Shown here: piece after piece, positions 16,455 to 23,219 of the stretch
How the letters are laid out: each line of letters begins with the position of its first letter
Position numbering within the stretch: the first letter of the stretch is position 1
Source: Chlamydiota bacterium
GTDB lineage: Bacteria > Patescibacteriota > Saccharimonadia > Saccharimonadales > UBA4665
Length of the DNA stretch: 34,122 bases
Direction: 5' to 3'
Assembly: GCA_903970425.1 (NCBI GenBank)
Contig: CAJCIR010000039.1
Coordinates: 1-34,122 of the forward strand
Program-made: the position numbers and the translations under genes
The notes under the pieces: model-generated
The model's input: the letters and a program-made list of their open reading frames with translations, nothing else
Databases searched by the model: none
What the model was told of the DNA's origin: nothing

Positions 16455-16472
16455 CATAGAAGGGAGTAATTT

Positions 16473-17645
16473 ATGGAACTTGACATGAAACAATTAGCTC
16501 TCGCAATTAGGACAATTGCTGAGGAAAAAAACTTACCCGAAGAGACTGTTCAAGAAGTTGTCGAACAAGCCTTAGCCGCCGCATACCGTCGTGATTATGG
16601 TGACCGAGAACAAGAAGTACGAATCACCATGAACCTAAATACTGGAGATGTTGATGCTTTTGTTAGTAAAGAGGTTGTTGAAACTGTTGAAAATCCAGCT
16701 TACGAAATTAGTCTGGCTGATGCCAAAGTTCGCCAGAAAAATATTAAAGAGGGCGAAACCATCGAGATTCATGAGCCAGTAACTAGCTTTGGTAGGGTCG
16801 CTGCCCAGACCGCTAAGCAGGTTATTTTGCAGCGTCTTCGCGAGGCTGAAAGAGAAATCATAATCAGTGAATATGAAGATAAGATTGGCACCGTTATAAA
16901 CGGAATCGTTGCTCGTGTTGAGGGAAATATTGTTCGAGTCGACGTGGGACGAGCTCAGGCTATTATGCCCAAAAGCGAACAAATACAAGGCGAGCGTTAT
17001 TACCCAGGACAGAGACTCAAAGTTTTTCTAAAAGACGTTGAGCGAGGTTTCCGGGGACCCCAACTAGTTGTTTCTCGCGGCAGCTCACAATTTGTTGAGT
17101 GGCTATTTCGAGGCGAAGTTCCTGAAATGGAGAGTGGTGCTGTAGAGATCAAAGAGATTGCCCGAGAAGCTGGTGTGCGCAGTAAGATCGCCGTTTTCTC
17201 TAAGGTCCCTGGTGTTGATCCAGTAGGCACATTCGTTGGTGGTCACGGGACTAGAGTTAATGCTGTTATGGGTGAGATTAGCGACCAAGAGAAGATTGAT
17301 ATTGTAGTTTGGAATGAAGAGCCCATGACATATATAACAAATGCTCTGAGTCCCACTAAAGTAACTTCAGTTAAGATTGATGAGGGCATGAAGAAGGCTC
17401 GCGTTATTGTCCCCGAAGACCAACTAAGCATTGCCATTGGTAAGGGCGGACAAAATGTTCGTTTAGCTAGCAAGCTGACTGGTTATGAAATCGATATTGA
17501 AGCTGAAAAGGGCGAAGATGAGCCAGCACCAGTGGAAGAAAAAGCTGAAGTAGCAGAAAGCAAACCAGCCGCAAAACCTAAACTAAAGAAGAAGACTGAG
17601 TTAGAGCATTCTTTGCTTGAGGCTATCGAGAAACACGGAGAATAA
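16473..17645 (+). CDS. nusA: Transcription termination/antitermination factor NusA
   Basis: NusA binds RNA polymerase and nascent RNA and controls pausing, intrinsic termination and antitermination. The 390 residues comprise an N-terminal RNAP-binding domain (about 1-125), an S1 domain (about 132-198, GTVINGIVARVEGNIVRVDVG), KH1 (about 225-290, ending near GGHGTRVNAVMGEI) and KH2 (about 295-345, with VPEDQLSIAIGKGGQNVRLAS). A charged Lys/Glu/Ala-rich tail replaces the C-terminal acidic repeats found in Proteobacteria. A strong Shine-Dalgarno AGAAGGGAG lies six bases before the ATG. The usual partners rimP, ylxR and infB are not adjacent; the next gene is a small unknown ORF. Confidence 0.97.
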   Translation: MELDMKQLALAIRTIAEEKNLPEETVQEVVEQALAAAYRRDYGDREQEVRITMNLNTGDVDAFVSKEVVETVENPAYEISLADAKVRQKNIKEGETIEIHEPVTSFGRVAAQTAKQVILQRLREAEREIIISEYEDKIGTVINGIVARVEGNIVRVDVGRAQAIMPKSEQIQGERYYPGQRLKVFLKDVERGFRGPQLVVSRGSSQFVEWLFRGEVPEMESGAVEIKEIAREAGVRSKIAVFSKVPGVDPVGTFVGGHGTRVNAVMGEISDQEKIDIVVWNEEPMTYITNALSPTKVTSVKIDEGMKKARVIVPEDQLSIAIGKGGQNVRLASKLTGYEIDIEAEKGEDEPAPVEEKAEVAESKPAAKPKLKKKTELEHSLLEAIEKHGE

Positions 17646-17655
17646 TTCGCTAGTC

Positions 17656-17838
17656 ATGGAAATGCATCAAGGAGACCTCAACATTCTTGCAAATGATACT
17701 GTATTAGAGACCCGACCAGCTGACACACTTTATGAGGGTGCCGGAAATAGCTGTGAAGATTGTCCTGACGTTAACCCAGATCCACCGAGTAAAAGTGATT
17801 GCCCTTATTTTGCCATAAGGTATACCTGTTTGTATTAG
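17656..17838 (+). CDS. Small Cys-rich ORF after nusA, unknown
   Basis: A 60-residue ORF I do not recognise. ATG 17656 lies 10 bases after the nusA stop (ATG 17662 is possible). The N-terminal half is acidic and polar with no membrane helix (GDLNILANDTVLETRPADTL). The C-terminal third holds four cysteines in the pattern CxxCP, CP, TC: NSCEDCPDVNPDPPSKSD, then CPYFAIRYTCLY at the very end. A leader-like first part with a Cys/aromatic-rich tail suits a modified-peptide precursor or a tiny metal-binding protein, and an ATP-grasp ligase and a putative dioxygenase follow. Function and even coding status are inference; GGAGAA overlapping the nusA stop is the only ribosome-binding candidate. Confidence 0.45.
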   Translation: MEMHQGDLNILANDTVLETRPADTLYEGAGNSCEDCPDVNPDPPSKSDCPYFAIRYTCLY

Positions 17839-17851
17839 AGAAGGGAACATG

Positions 17852-17885
17852 CAAAAAATGTTGGAGGGTGTGATCGCTCTCCAAC
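17852..17885 (-). terminator. Strong hairpin, terminator-like on the minus strand
   Basis: GTTGGAGGGT (17860-17869), a six-base loop and GCTCTCCAAC (17876-17885) form a ten-pair stem with two G-U pairs. On the plus strand no T-run follows. On the minus strand the stem is followed by one base and six Ts (complement of 17853-17858), the classical intrinsic terminator layout. No minus-strand gene lies to the right, so either an antisense or small RNA ends here or the hairpin has another role in the plus-strand RNA. Confidence 0.5.
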
Positions 17886-17927
17886 GCCTACAACCCTAAG
17901 TAAGCAGGCTTTAATATCCTCTATATG

Positions 17928-17956
17928 TTGATCTATGTCGCATTCTGGAATATAAT
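17928..17956 (+). promoter_or_regulatory. Promoter of the ATP-grasp gene
   Basis: TTGATC (17928-17933), a 17-base spacer and a perfect TATAAT (17951-17956). The expected start is near 17963, so this gene would have a leader of about 78 nt, longer than the leaders of most genes here. The leader is AT-rich and I see no clear structure in it. Confidence 0.65.
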
Positions 17957-18040
17957 TGAAAACTTCAAAAGACTTACTTAGTTTTGTATAAGCATTGAAA
18001 TATTGACCTAGGCAAGTTATTTAAACAATTGAAAGATGAT

Positions 18041-19330
18041 ATGAGTGGAACTGAAAAAGATATAGTTTTGACTATAGACGTGGTTGAGCCGGGCTTAGTA
18101 AACGCAGTTAAGCTTATGAGTAAGAAGTTAGGCCGTCCAATTAAAGGGCTCTCTCTCGTGCACACCGGATTTGCAGATTATCCAGGAAGACCAGTCGATC
18201 AGACTGGTCTTTTTGATGAGATAATCGTCAACTTCGATGATAAGGATGAACTGCAAAAAGCAATAAAACCCTATGCTGACCGCATACTTGCAGTCACTAC
18301 ACGCTATGAGGATGCTATTCATCACTTGCGTCAAGTCATTCCGTTTTTGCCATACGTCAATGCTCCTACAGAATCATCACTTATCTGGTCAACTGAAAAA
18401 CCCCTAATGCGCGATAGGTTAAGGGCTTATGACGAAAAACTAGTTCCTAAATATGAGTATATGGAACCTGGCGACATGCCTAAACTGGATAAAATAATTC
18501 GTGGTTTTAAATACCCGGTAATAGTTAAGCCAGGCAGTTTATGGTCATCGTACCTAGTGACACAATGCAACACCGAAAGTGAACTTAAGAAGTGCTTGAA
18601 AGAGACTTTTGAAATTATAAAAGATGTCTACGCTAGAGAACGTCGGGAAACCAATCCTGTCGTGCTAATTGAAGAAATGATGGTCGGTGACATGTATTCA
18701 ACTGATGCATACGTTTCACAAAACGGCGATGTTTATTGCCTACCACTCGTTAAGGTTATTACTGGTGAATCGATTGGTCTGCCTGGATTTTACAGTTATC
18801 GACACATAATCCCCGTGCCACTTACCAAGAAAGAAGTCGAAGCAGCTTTCGAAGCTGCCAAGGGTTCTATTAGGGCTCTAAACTTACGAGCAACCACTAC
18901 ACATATTGAATTGTTTTATACCAAAGACGGCTGGAAGATTATCGAGATCGGGGCAAGAATGGGCGGTTATAGAGATGCACTTTACCGAGAATCCTTCGGT
19001 ATCGAGCATTATTATAACGATATAGCAGTACGTGCAGGAGTTGAACTTATGCTCCCAGGCAAAGCAGTCCAGCATGCTGCTGGAATTAATATATACCCAG
19101 AAAAAGAAGGCATAATTTCGTCTATTGAAGGCATTGAAGAGGCACGTAAATTGGAAAGTGTTGTTTATGTCGATGCTCACGCCAATTCAGGAGATAAAGC
19201 CCTATTCGCTAATCACGGAGGAATTGTGATTGTAGATGGGATACTAAGCAATAAAAGTGCCAAAAAATTAGAGGAAGATGTTGCGAAAGTGCGTAAGCTA
19301 GTAAAAATTAATGTAGCTAAGGCGAAATAG
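18041..19330 (+). CDS. Stand-alone ATP-grasp ligase (carboxylate-amine ligase type)
   Basis: A 429-residue ATP-grasp protein. An N-terminal pre-ATP-grasp domain (about 5-110) is followed by the grasp fold: KYPVIVKPGSLWSS (about 157-170) for ATP binding, the hinge VVLIEEMMVGDMYS (about 207-220), and the Mg-binding acidic residues in THIELFYTKDGWKIIEIGARMGG (about 287-309). A C-terminal domain (about 340-429) resembles that of dipeptide or L-amino-acid ligases and biotin-carboxylase-like enzymes. Such enzymes join a carboxylate to an amine via an acyl phosphate; the substrate cannot be read from sequence. ATG 18041 is preferred over TTG 18029. It is not a purine-synthesis or carbamoyl-phosphate enzyme by length or context. 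A putative dioxygenase gene follows. Confidence 0.85.
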   Translation: MSGTEKDIVLTIDVVEPGLVNAVKLMSKKLGRPIKGLSLVHTGFADYPGRPVDQTGLFDEIIVNFDDKDELQKAIKPYADRILAVTTRYEDAIHHLRQVIPFLPYVNAPTESSLIWSTEKPLMRDRLRAYDEKLVPKYEYMEPGDMPKLDKIIRGFKYPVIVKPGSLWSSYLVTQCNTESELKKCLKETFEIIKDVYARERRETNPVVLIEEMMVGDMYSTDAYVSQNGDVYCLPLVKVITGESIGLPGFYSYRHIIPVPLTKKEVEAAFEAAKGSIRALNLRATTTHIELFYTKDGWKIIEIGARMGGYRDALYRESFGIEHYYNDIAVRAGVELMLPGKAVQHAAGINIYPEKEGIISSIEGIEEARKLESVVYVDAHANSGDKALFANHGGIVIVDGILSNKSAKKLEEDVAKVRKLVKINVAKAK

Positions 19331-19366
19331 CCATCCTCTGAGACATATACCTATACTTGCATAAAG

Positions 19367-19375
19367 TGATATAAT
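19367..19375 (+). promoter_or_regulatory. Extended -10 promoter of the putative dioxygenase gene
   Basis: TGATATAAT, a perfect extended -10 (TGn plus TATAAT), lies 17 bases before ATG 19393. The leader would be about ten bases with no Shine-Dalgarno sequence. The gene can therefore be expressed independently of the ATP-grasp gene. Confidence 0.55.
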
Positions 19376-19392
19376 ATGTCTAAATATTATTT

Positions 19393-19935
19393 ATGTCGTT
19401 AGCTTCTGAAGAAAGTATTTCCAACGCTGGCATAGTTATACGTCGCCAAGCCATAGATAGAGTCTTAGCTAGAGACTTTGCGCAGGAATGTGCGGCCTTA
19501 ATAACTAGCACTTCAATCTTTCCTGATGTAGAAGATGACAGTGGTCATAGGCCGGGGAACCCTATAGTTTTACGAGAGTACTTTGACAGTGTTCTTAGGA
19601 GGACTGGTTTTGTTGCTATTCAAAATATATTAGATCTAAATCCTTATAAAGCCGATCAACGTGCGAAGATTTATATTAACGAGCAAATGCCACATTCATT
19701 ACAAGACTTTCATGAGGATGGTGGCGATGATCTTATTACCATAATCCACGCTAGTGACGGAGGCGAATTCGATTTCCGACCGGCTAATAACATATATGAC
19801 GTTGAAACTATTGAGGTTAATGCCAGAGATATTGTGGAGCTACATGATTCGACAATAACGCATAGAGGGAGTAATCCAAGTGACTCGGTTCGCTACAACG
19901 CAATACTCGGTCGTGATTTTCCAGTGGAATGGTAA
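19393..19935 (+). CDS. Putative Fe(II)/2-oxoglutarate-dependent oxygenase-like protein
   Basis: A 180-residue soluble protein. The pattern H107-x-D109 (QDFHEDGGDD), H157 (STITHRGSN) and R167 (SVRYNAI) has the order and roughly the 50-residue spacing of the HxD...H...R iron and 2-oxoglutarate site of the double-stranded beta-helix oxygenases. The intervening stretch DLITIIHASDGGEFDFRP looks like the core beta strands, and the protein ends just after the Arg strand, as in short PhyH/P4H-like members. If active it would hydroxylate or desaturate a small molecule or peptide. It is placed 62 bases after the ATP-grasp gene. Family assignment is by motif only; a non-enzymatic cupin is the main alternative. 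Confidence 0.55.
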   Translation: MSLASEESISNAGIVIRRQAIDRVLARDFAQECAALITSTSIFPDVEDDSGHRPGNPIVLREYFDSVLRRTGFVAIQNILDLNPYKADQRAKIYINEQMPHSLQDFHEDGGDDLITIIHASDGGEFDFRPANNIYDVETIEVNARDIVELHDSTITHRGSNPSDSVRYNAILGRDFPVEW

Positions 19936-20004
19936 GTTTCATAATGGCTCAACATTGAAAAGTATTAAAATCACATCTATTTACATAGGCTCTGGAGGGG
20001 TTAA

Positions 20005-20031
20005 TTAGCACTCTTGACTGCAGAGTGCTAA
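20005..20031. promoter_or_regulatory. CIRCE operator (HrcA binding site)
   Basis: TTAGCACTC (20005-20013), a nine-base spacer and GAGTGCTAA (20023-20031) match the CIRCE consensus perfectly in both arms and in spacer length. CIRCE is bound by the heat-shock repressor HrcA. It lies about 62 bases upstream of clpC and contains the -35 box of a promoter in its spacer, so HrcA binding should block clpC transcription at normal temperature. Confidence 0.96.
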
Positions 20032-20042
20032 TGGCATATTAT
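20014..20042 (+). promoter_or_regulatory. clpC promoter P1, overlapping CIRCE
   Basis: TTGACT (20014-20019), a 17-base spacer and TATTAT (20037-20042) each match the consensus at five of six positions. The -35 lies exactly in the CIRCE spacer, the arrangement expected for direct HrcA repression. The start should be near 20049, just before a short upstream ORF. Confidence 0.75.
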
Positions 20043-20052
20043 GGATATATTG

Positions 20053-20085
20053 ATGGCTGAAACGCTTCAACAGAAAGGGGTATAA
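20053..20085 (+). CDS. Ten-codon upstream ORF in the clpC P1 leader
   Basis: ATG 20053 opens a ten-codon frame, MAETLQQKGV, ending in TAA 20083-20085, eight bases before the clpC ATG. The ATG lies ten bases after the P1 -10 box, the same spacing as the predicted leaderless genes in this window, so it could be translated from the P1 transcript. The purine-rich AGAAAGGGG inside it is also the only Shine-Dalgarno candidate for clpC. Whether it is translated is unknown. Confidence 0.3.
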   Translation: MAETLQQKGV

Positions 20086-20086
20086 T
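20081..20086 (+). promoter_or_regulatory. clpC promoter P2, predicted leaderless
   Basis: Perfect TATAAT followed by seven bases (aatactt) and ATG 20094. It lies downstream of CIRCE, so it may give HrcA-independent basal expression from a leaderless mRNA. The -35 region has only a weak match. Confidence 0.6.
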
Positions 20087-20093
20087 AATACTT

Positions 20094-22592
20094 ATGATGC
20101 CACAATCACCTGACTTTCAGGATTTCTTGAATCATCTAACCAATAATGCTCTATCGAGCCTAAAGCATGCTGATGCCATAGCTCGAAGTTTTGGGAGTGC
20201 ATACATTGGTACAGAACACTTACTTCTTGGCGTGCTTGCTCAAAACTCTAGCATGGGCGCGAAGATTTTAGAAGACGCCGGAGTAACACTTGATAGAGCA
20301 CGACTGGCTCTTAATCTAACCCCTAAGACTCTTGTAATTAATATGGGAGCCAAGGGCTTATCTGAGACCGCTAAGCTAACTCTTAAAATGGCTTACGACG
20401 TTGCCCAGGACTACAATCAAGACTTTTGTGGTACCGAGCATATTCTCTACAGTATTCTGACTCAGAAGAATGCACGTGCAACAGTCTTGTTAAAAGACAT
20501 GAACATTGATGTGGACCAATTGGTTAACGAAGTCGAGCAGTTTCTTAATCGACAACAATACGAAGATGACCAGACTCCTGCAGCAGATTTACATCGCCGG
20601 ACCAAGAAGTCTCGTAAAACGGTCTTGGACTTTTTTGGGACCGACCTTACTATCCAAGCTCGAAAAGGCAAACTAGATCCAGTTGTTGGTCGTGAAGCTC
20701 AGATCAAGAGAGTTATAACCATTCTAAATCGTCGCACCAAGAATAATCCTGTATTAATCGGCGAGCCAGGTGTAGGTAAGACAGCTATTGTAGAGGGACT
20801 AGCGCAGCGCATAGTCGCCGAGGACGTGCCTGATAGTCTGCTCGATAAGCGCATCATTATGCTTGATCTTGCTGGCATGATTGCCGGGACTAAATATCGC
20901 GGTGAGTTTGAGGAACGACTCAAGAAAGTCATGAGCGAACTAGAAGACGACAGCAAAACAATTATATTTATCGATGAACTTCATCTAATTGTCGGTGCCG
21001 GTGCCGCTGAGGGTGCTATGGATGCCGGGAATATTCTAAAGCCGGCCCTAGCTCGTGGCAAAATCCAAGTTATTGGAGCAACCACCACAGCCGAATACAC
21101 TAAACATATCGAAAAAGACGCAGCTTTGGAGCGTCGTTTCCAACCCATTCAAGTTCCTGAAACCACTGTTCCCGAAACACTGTCGATTCTAAAAGGACTC
21201 AGGAAACATTACGAAGCTTTCCATGGTGTAAGCATCTCTGATGAGGTACTTAGCGACACTGTTAATCTTGCTCAACGCTATGTTAACGATCGCTTTATGC
21301 CTGATAAAGCCATAGACCTGCTCGATGAAGCGTCGGCTAGCCTTCGCGTGGATAAAGGCAAAACTTCACCGGAAGTTAGGAAACTTCAAAAAGAACTGAA
21401 ACTAGTCAATGTCCGTATTGATGAGGCTGTTGATGCTGAGGACTATGAAAAAGCGGCTCGAGCTAAAACTCGCGCTAGCCAGATTAATGAAGAACTTACT
21501 AAGCTAAGAGCAAATAACAAGACTGCAAAGCGACTAGTTCTTTCTAGTGAGGACGTTGCTGGGGTAGTTTCGCGAATGACAGGCGTTCCAGTTTCTAAAG
21601 TAATCCGTGCTGAAGCCAAGTATCTGATTAACTTGGAAAAGACCATTGGCCGTTTCGTCATCGGCCAAAAAGAAGCAGTTGAAGCAGTGGCCAAGGCCAT
21701 AAGGCGAAATCGATCAGGAGTTGGCAGTGCCTCTCGTCCTATAGGCTCATTTATCTTTCTTGGTCCTACGGGTGTCGGAAAGACTGAGCTGGCCCGAGTC
21801 TTAGCGAAAGAATTCTTTGGCAGTGAATCGGCTCTAGTTAAAATCGACATGAGTGAATTTGGTGAACATCATACAGTTAGTCGATTAGTCGGTGCGCCAG
21901 CTGGATACGTAGGTTATGACGATGGCGGTCAGCTGACTGATAAAATTCGTCGCCAACCCTATAGCTTAGTATTGTTTGACGAGATCGAGAAGGCACATCC
22001 AGACGTGTTCAATATGTTGCTGCAAATTCTTGAGGACGGATATTTGAGCGATGCCAAAGGCCGAAAGATCGACTTTACCAACACGATCATTATTATGACC
22101 AGTAACGTAGGTGCTCAGAAACTCCAAAAAGAAGTTAATCTAGGTTTTCATACTGAAGGCTCGGGTTCTGACAAGGATCTTGATGCTCTTCACGAACAAA
22201 ACAAAGATAAAGTTCTCGACGAACTTAAGAAGTTGCTTAGACCAGAACTACTTAACCGTATCGATAAAGTGATAGTCTTTAGAGCGCTGACTAGGCAGGA
22301 CATCTACAAGATTATTGATCTACAAATTGCTGAACTAGCCGGCCGGCTCACTAAGCGTGGTCTCGGAATTCAATTATCGTCTACTGCAAAACAGTACTTA
22401 TTGGATAACGGTTATGACGCCCACAATGGCGTGAGACCGATGCGTCGACTGATTCAGGACACCATTGAAGACCATATTGCCTTAGAGCTACTCGATGATC
22501 ATGTCAGTCGTGGTGATATCCTGCAGGTAAATGTTAAAGATGGTGAGTTAGTCTATTCCCTGCAGGGCGAAACTTCTGCGGTCCGTAAGTAG
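20094..22592 (+). CDS. clpC: ATP-dependent Clp protease ATP-binding subunit ClpC
   Basis: An 832-residue Hsp100 unfoldase that feeds proteins to ClpP. The double Clp-N repeat (about 5-150) includes [12 protein letters not shown] and [15 protein letters not shown]-1 has Walker A GEPGVGKT (about 223) and Walker [11 protein letters not shown] (about 287). A UVR-like middle segment (about 440-475, [19 protein letters not shown]) marks it as ClpC rather than ClpA/ClpB. AAA-2 has GPTGVGKT (about 557) and [19 protein letters not shown]. The LGF in VNLGFHTEG is the likely ClpP-docking loop. ATG 20094 is followed directly by ATG 20097. HrcA/CIRCE control of clpC, rather than only groE/dnaK, is notable. 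clpP is not in the window. Confidence 0.97.
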   Translation: MMPQSPDFQDFLNHLTNNALSSLKHADAIARSFGSAYIGTEHLLLGVLAQNSSMGAKILEDAGVTLDRARLALNLTPKTLVINMGAKGLSETAKLTLKMAYDVAQDYNQDFCGTEHILYSILTQKNARATVLLKDMNIDVDQLVNEVEQFLNRQQYEDDQTPAADLHRRTKKSRKTVLDFFGTDLTIQARKGKLDPVVGREAQIKRVITILNRRTKNNPVLIGEPGVGKTAIVEGLAQRIVAEDVPDSLLDKRIIMLDLAGMIAGTKYRGEFEERLKKVMSELEDDSKTIIFIDELHLIVGAGAAEGAMDAGNILKPALARGKIQVIGATTTAEYTKHIEKDAALERRFQPIQVPETTVPETLSILKGLRKHYEAFHGVSISDEVLSDTVNLAQRYVNDRFMPDKAIDLLDEASASLRVDKGKTSPEVRKLQKELKLVNVRIDEAVDAEDYEKAARAKTRASQINEELTKLRANNKTAKRLVLSSEDVAGVVSRMTGVPVSKVIRAEAKYLINLEKTIGRFVIGQKEAVEAVAKAIRRNRSGVGSASRPIGSFIFLGPTGVGKTELARVLAKEFFGSESALVKIDMSEFGEHHTVSRLVGAPAGYVGYDDGGQLTDKIRRQPYSLVLFDEIEKAHPDVFNMLLQILEDGYLSDAKGRKIDFTNTIIIMTSNVGAQKLQKEVNLGFHTEGSGSDKDLDALHEQNKDKVLDELKKLLRPELLNRIDKVIVFRALTRQDIYKIIDLQIAELAGRLTKRGLGIQLSSTAKQYLLDNGYDAHNGVRPMRRLIQDTIEDHIALELLDDHVSRGDILQVNVKDGELVYSLQGETSAVRK

Positions 22593-22610
22593 CCGACTTT
22601 TATAGAGTCC

Positions 22611-23141
22611 CTAGGCCCCTGATTTAGACAGCACTGATTCCATATCGCTTACCACACCGCTCGACACTTCAGGTAAGACCGGAGAGAAGACAGGAAAATT
22701 TTCAATCAGAGGTATGCCATACCATCGTTCATTGAGTTTGTACTGTCTTATTGCGTTAACCCCAGCGATACAAGACATGAATCCGATTTCCTGAAGAGGA
22801 TTTTCATCCAGTAGGGGCACCATTAATGTTTCCACTATAGCGAGTTCCGCTGTATATTCGTGCCTCATCACAGAGATATAGCCTACATTTTGTTCTTGAT
22901 CATCCATCACGGCCTTACACTGAAAATCATTGTTATGATCTAAGACCAGGTTTCTGGTCAGGCCGTGCTCTAAAGGGCCTTCTTGCGGGGATATTTCTCC
23001 TAAACGTAAAACAGTACCAGCTACCTTTCCAAATCTTCTAAGAACGGGCGCGGCGGAACTGGTCTGCCTGTGTAGAGCATCAACTAGCGCATCTAGGCTG
23101 GGTTCGATGAAAGGTAAATTGCCACCCTCAGCTTTTGCCAT
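22611..23141 (-). CDS. Hypothetical cytoplasmic protein
   Basis: A 176-residue protein I do not recognise. No signal peptide, membrane helix or catalytic motif is apparent. It has two cysteines and alternating hydrophobic segments (NVGYISVMRHEYTAELAIVE, then VNAIRQYKLNERWYGIPLI) that look like a small mixed alpha/beta fold. It stands alone on the minus strand between clpC and radA. The coding case rests on the long clean frame and a plausible start: TACAAT on the minus strand (23155-23150) lies eight bases before ATG 23141 with no Shine-Dalgarno sequence, the leaderless pattern seen for other genes here. The gene ends 18 bases from the clpC stop. Confidence 0.75.
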   Translation of the reverse strand: MAKAEGGNLPFIEPSLDALVDALHRQTSSAAPVLRRFGKVAGTVLRLGEISPQEGPLEHGLTRNLVLDHNNDFQCKAVMDDQEQNVGYISVMRHEYTAELAIVETLMVPLLDENPLQEIGFMSCIAGVNAIRQYKLNERWYGIPLIENFPVFSPVLPEVSSGVVSDMESVLSKSGA

Positions 23142-23149
23142 TGAACATT

Positions 23150-23155
23150 ATTGTA
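23150..23155 (-). promoter_or_regulatory. -10 box of the hypothetical gene at 22611, predicted leaderless
   Basis: Minus-strand TACAAT, then eight bases (aatgttca), then ATG 23141. No clear -35 and no Shine-Dalgarno sequence. Confidence 0.45.
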
Positions 23156-23203
23156 AATAACTTTGATAATTTAATAAACATGATATTAGGGGTTTAGACC
23201 AAA

Positions 23204-23212
23204 TGGTAAAAT
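23204..23212 (+). promoter_or_regulatory. Extended -10 promoter of radA, predicted leaderless
   Basis: TGGTAAAAT is an extended -10 (TGn plus TAAAAT). Four bases separate it from ATG 23217 and seven from the in-frame ATG 23220; the latter matches the usual distance to a transcription start. Confidence 0.55.
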
Positions 23213-23219
23213 ATAGATG

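Noticed and set aside
17850-17885. The hairpin at 17860 as the plus-strand terminator of nusA
   Set aside because: No T-run follows it on the plus strand; the T-run exists only in the minus-strand reading.
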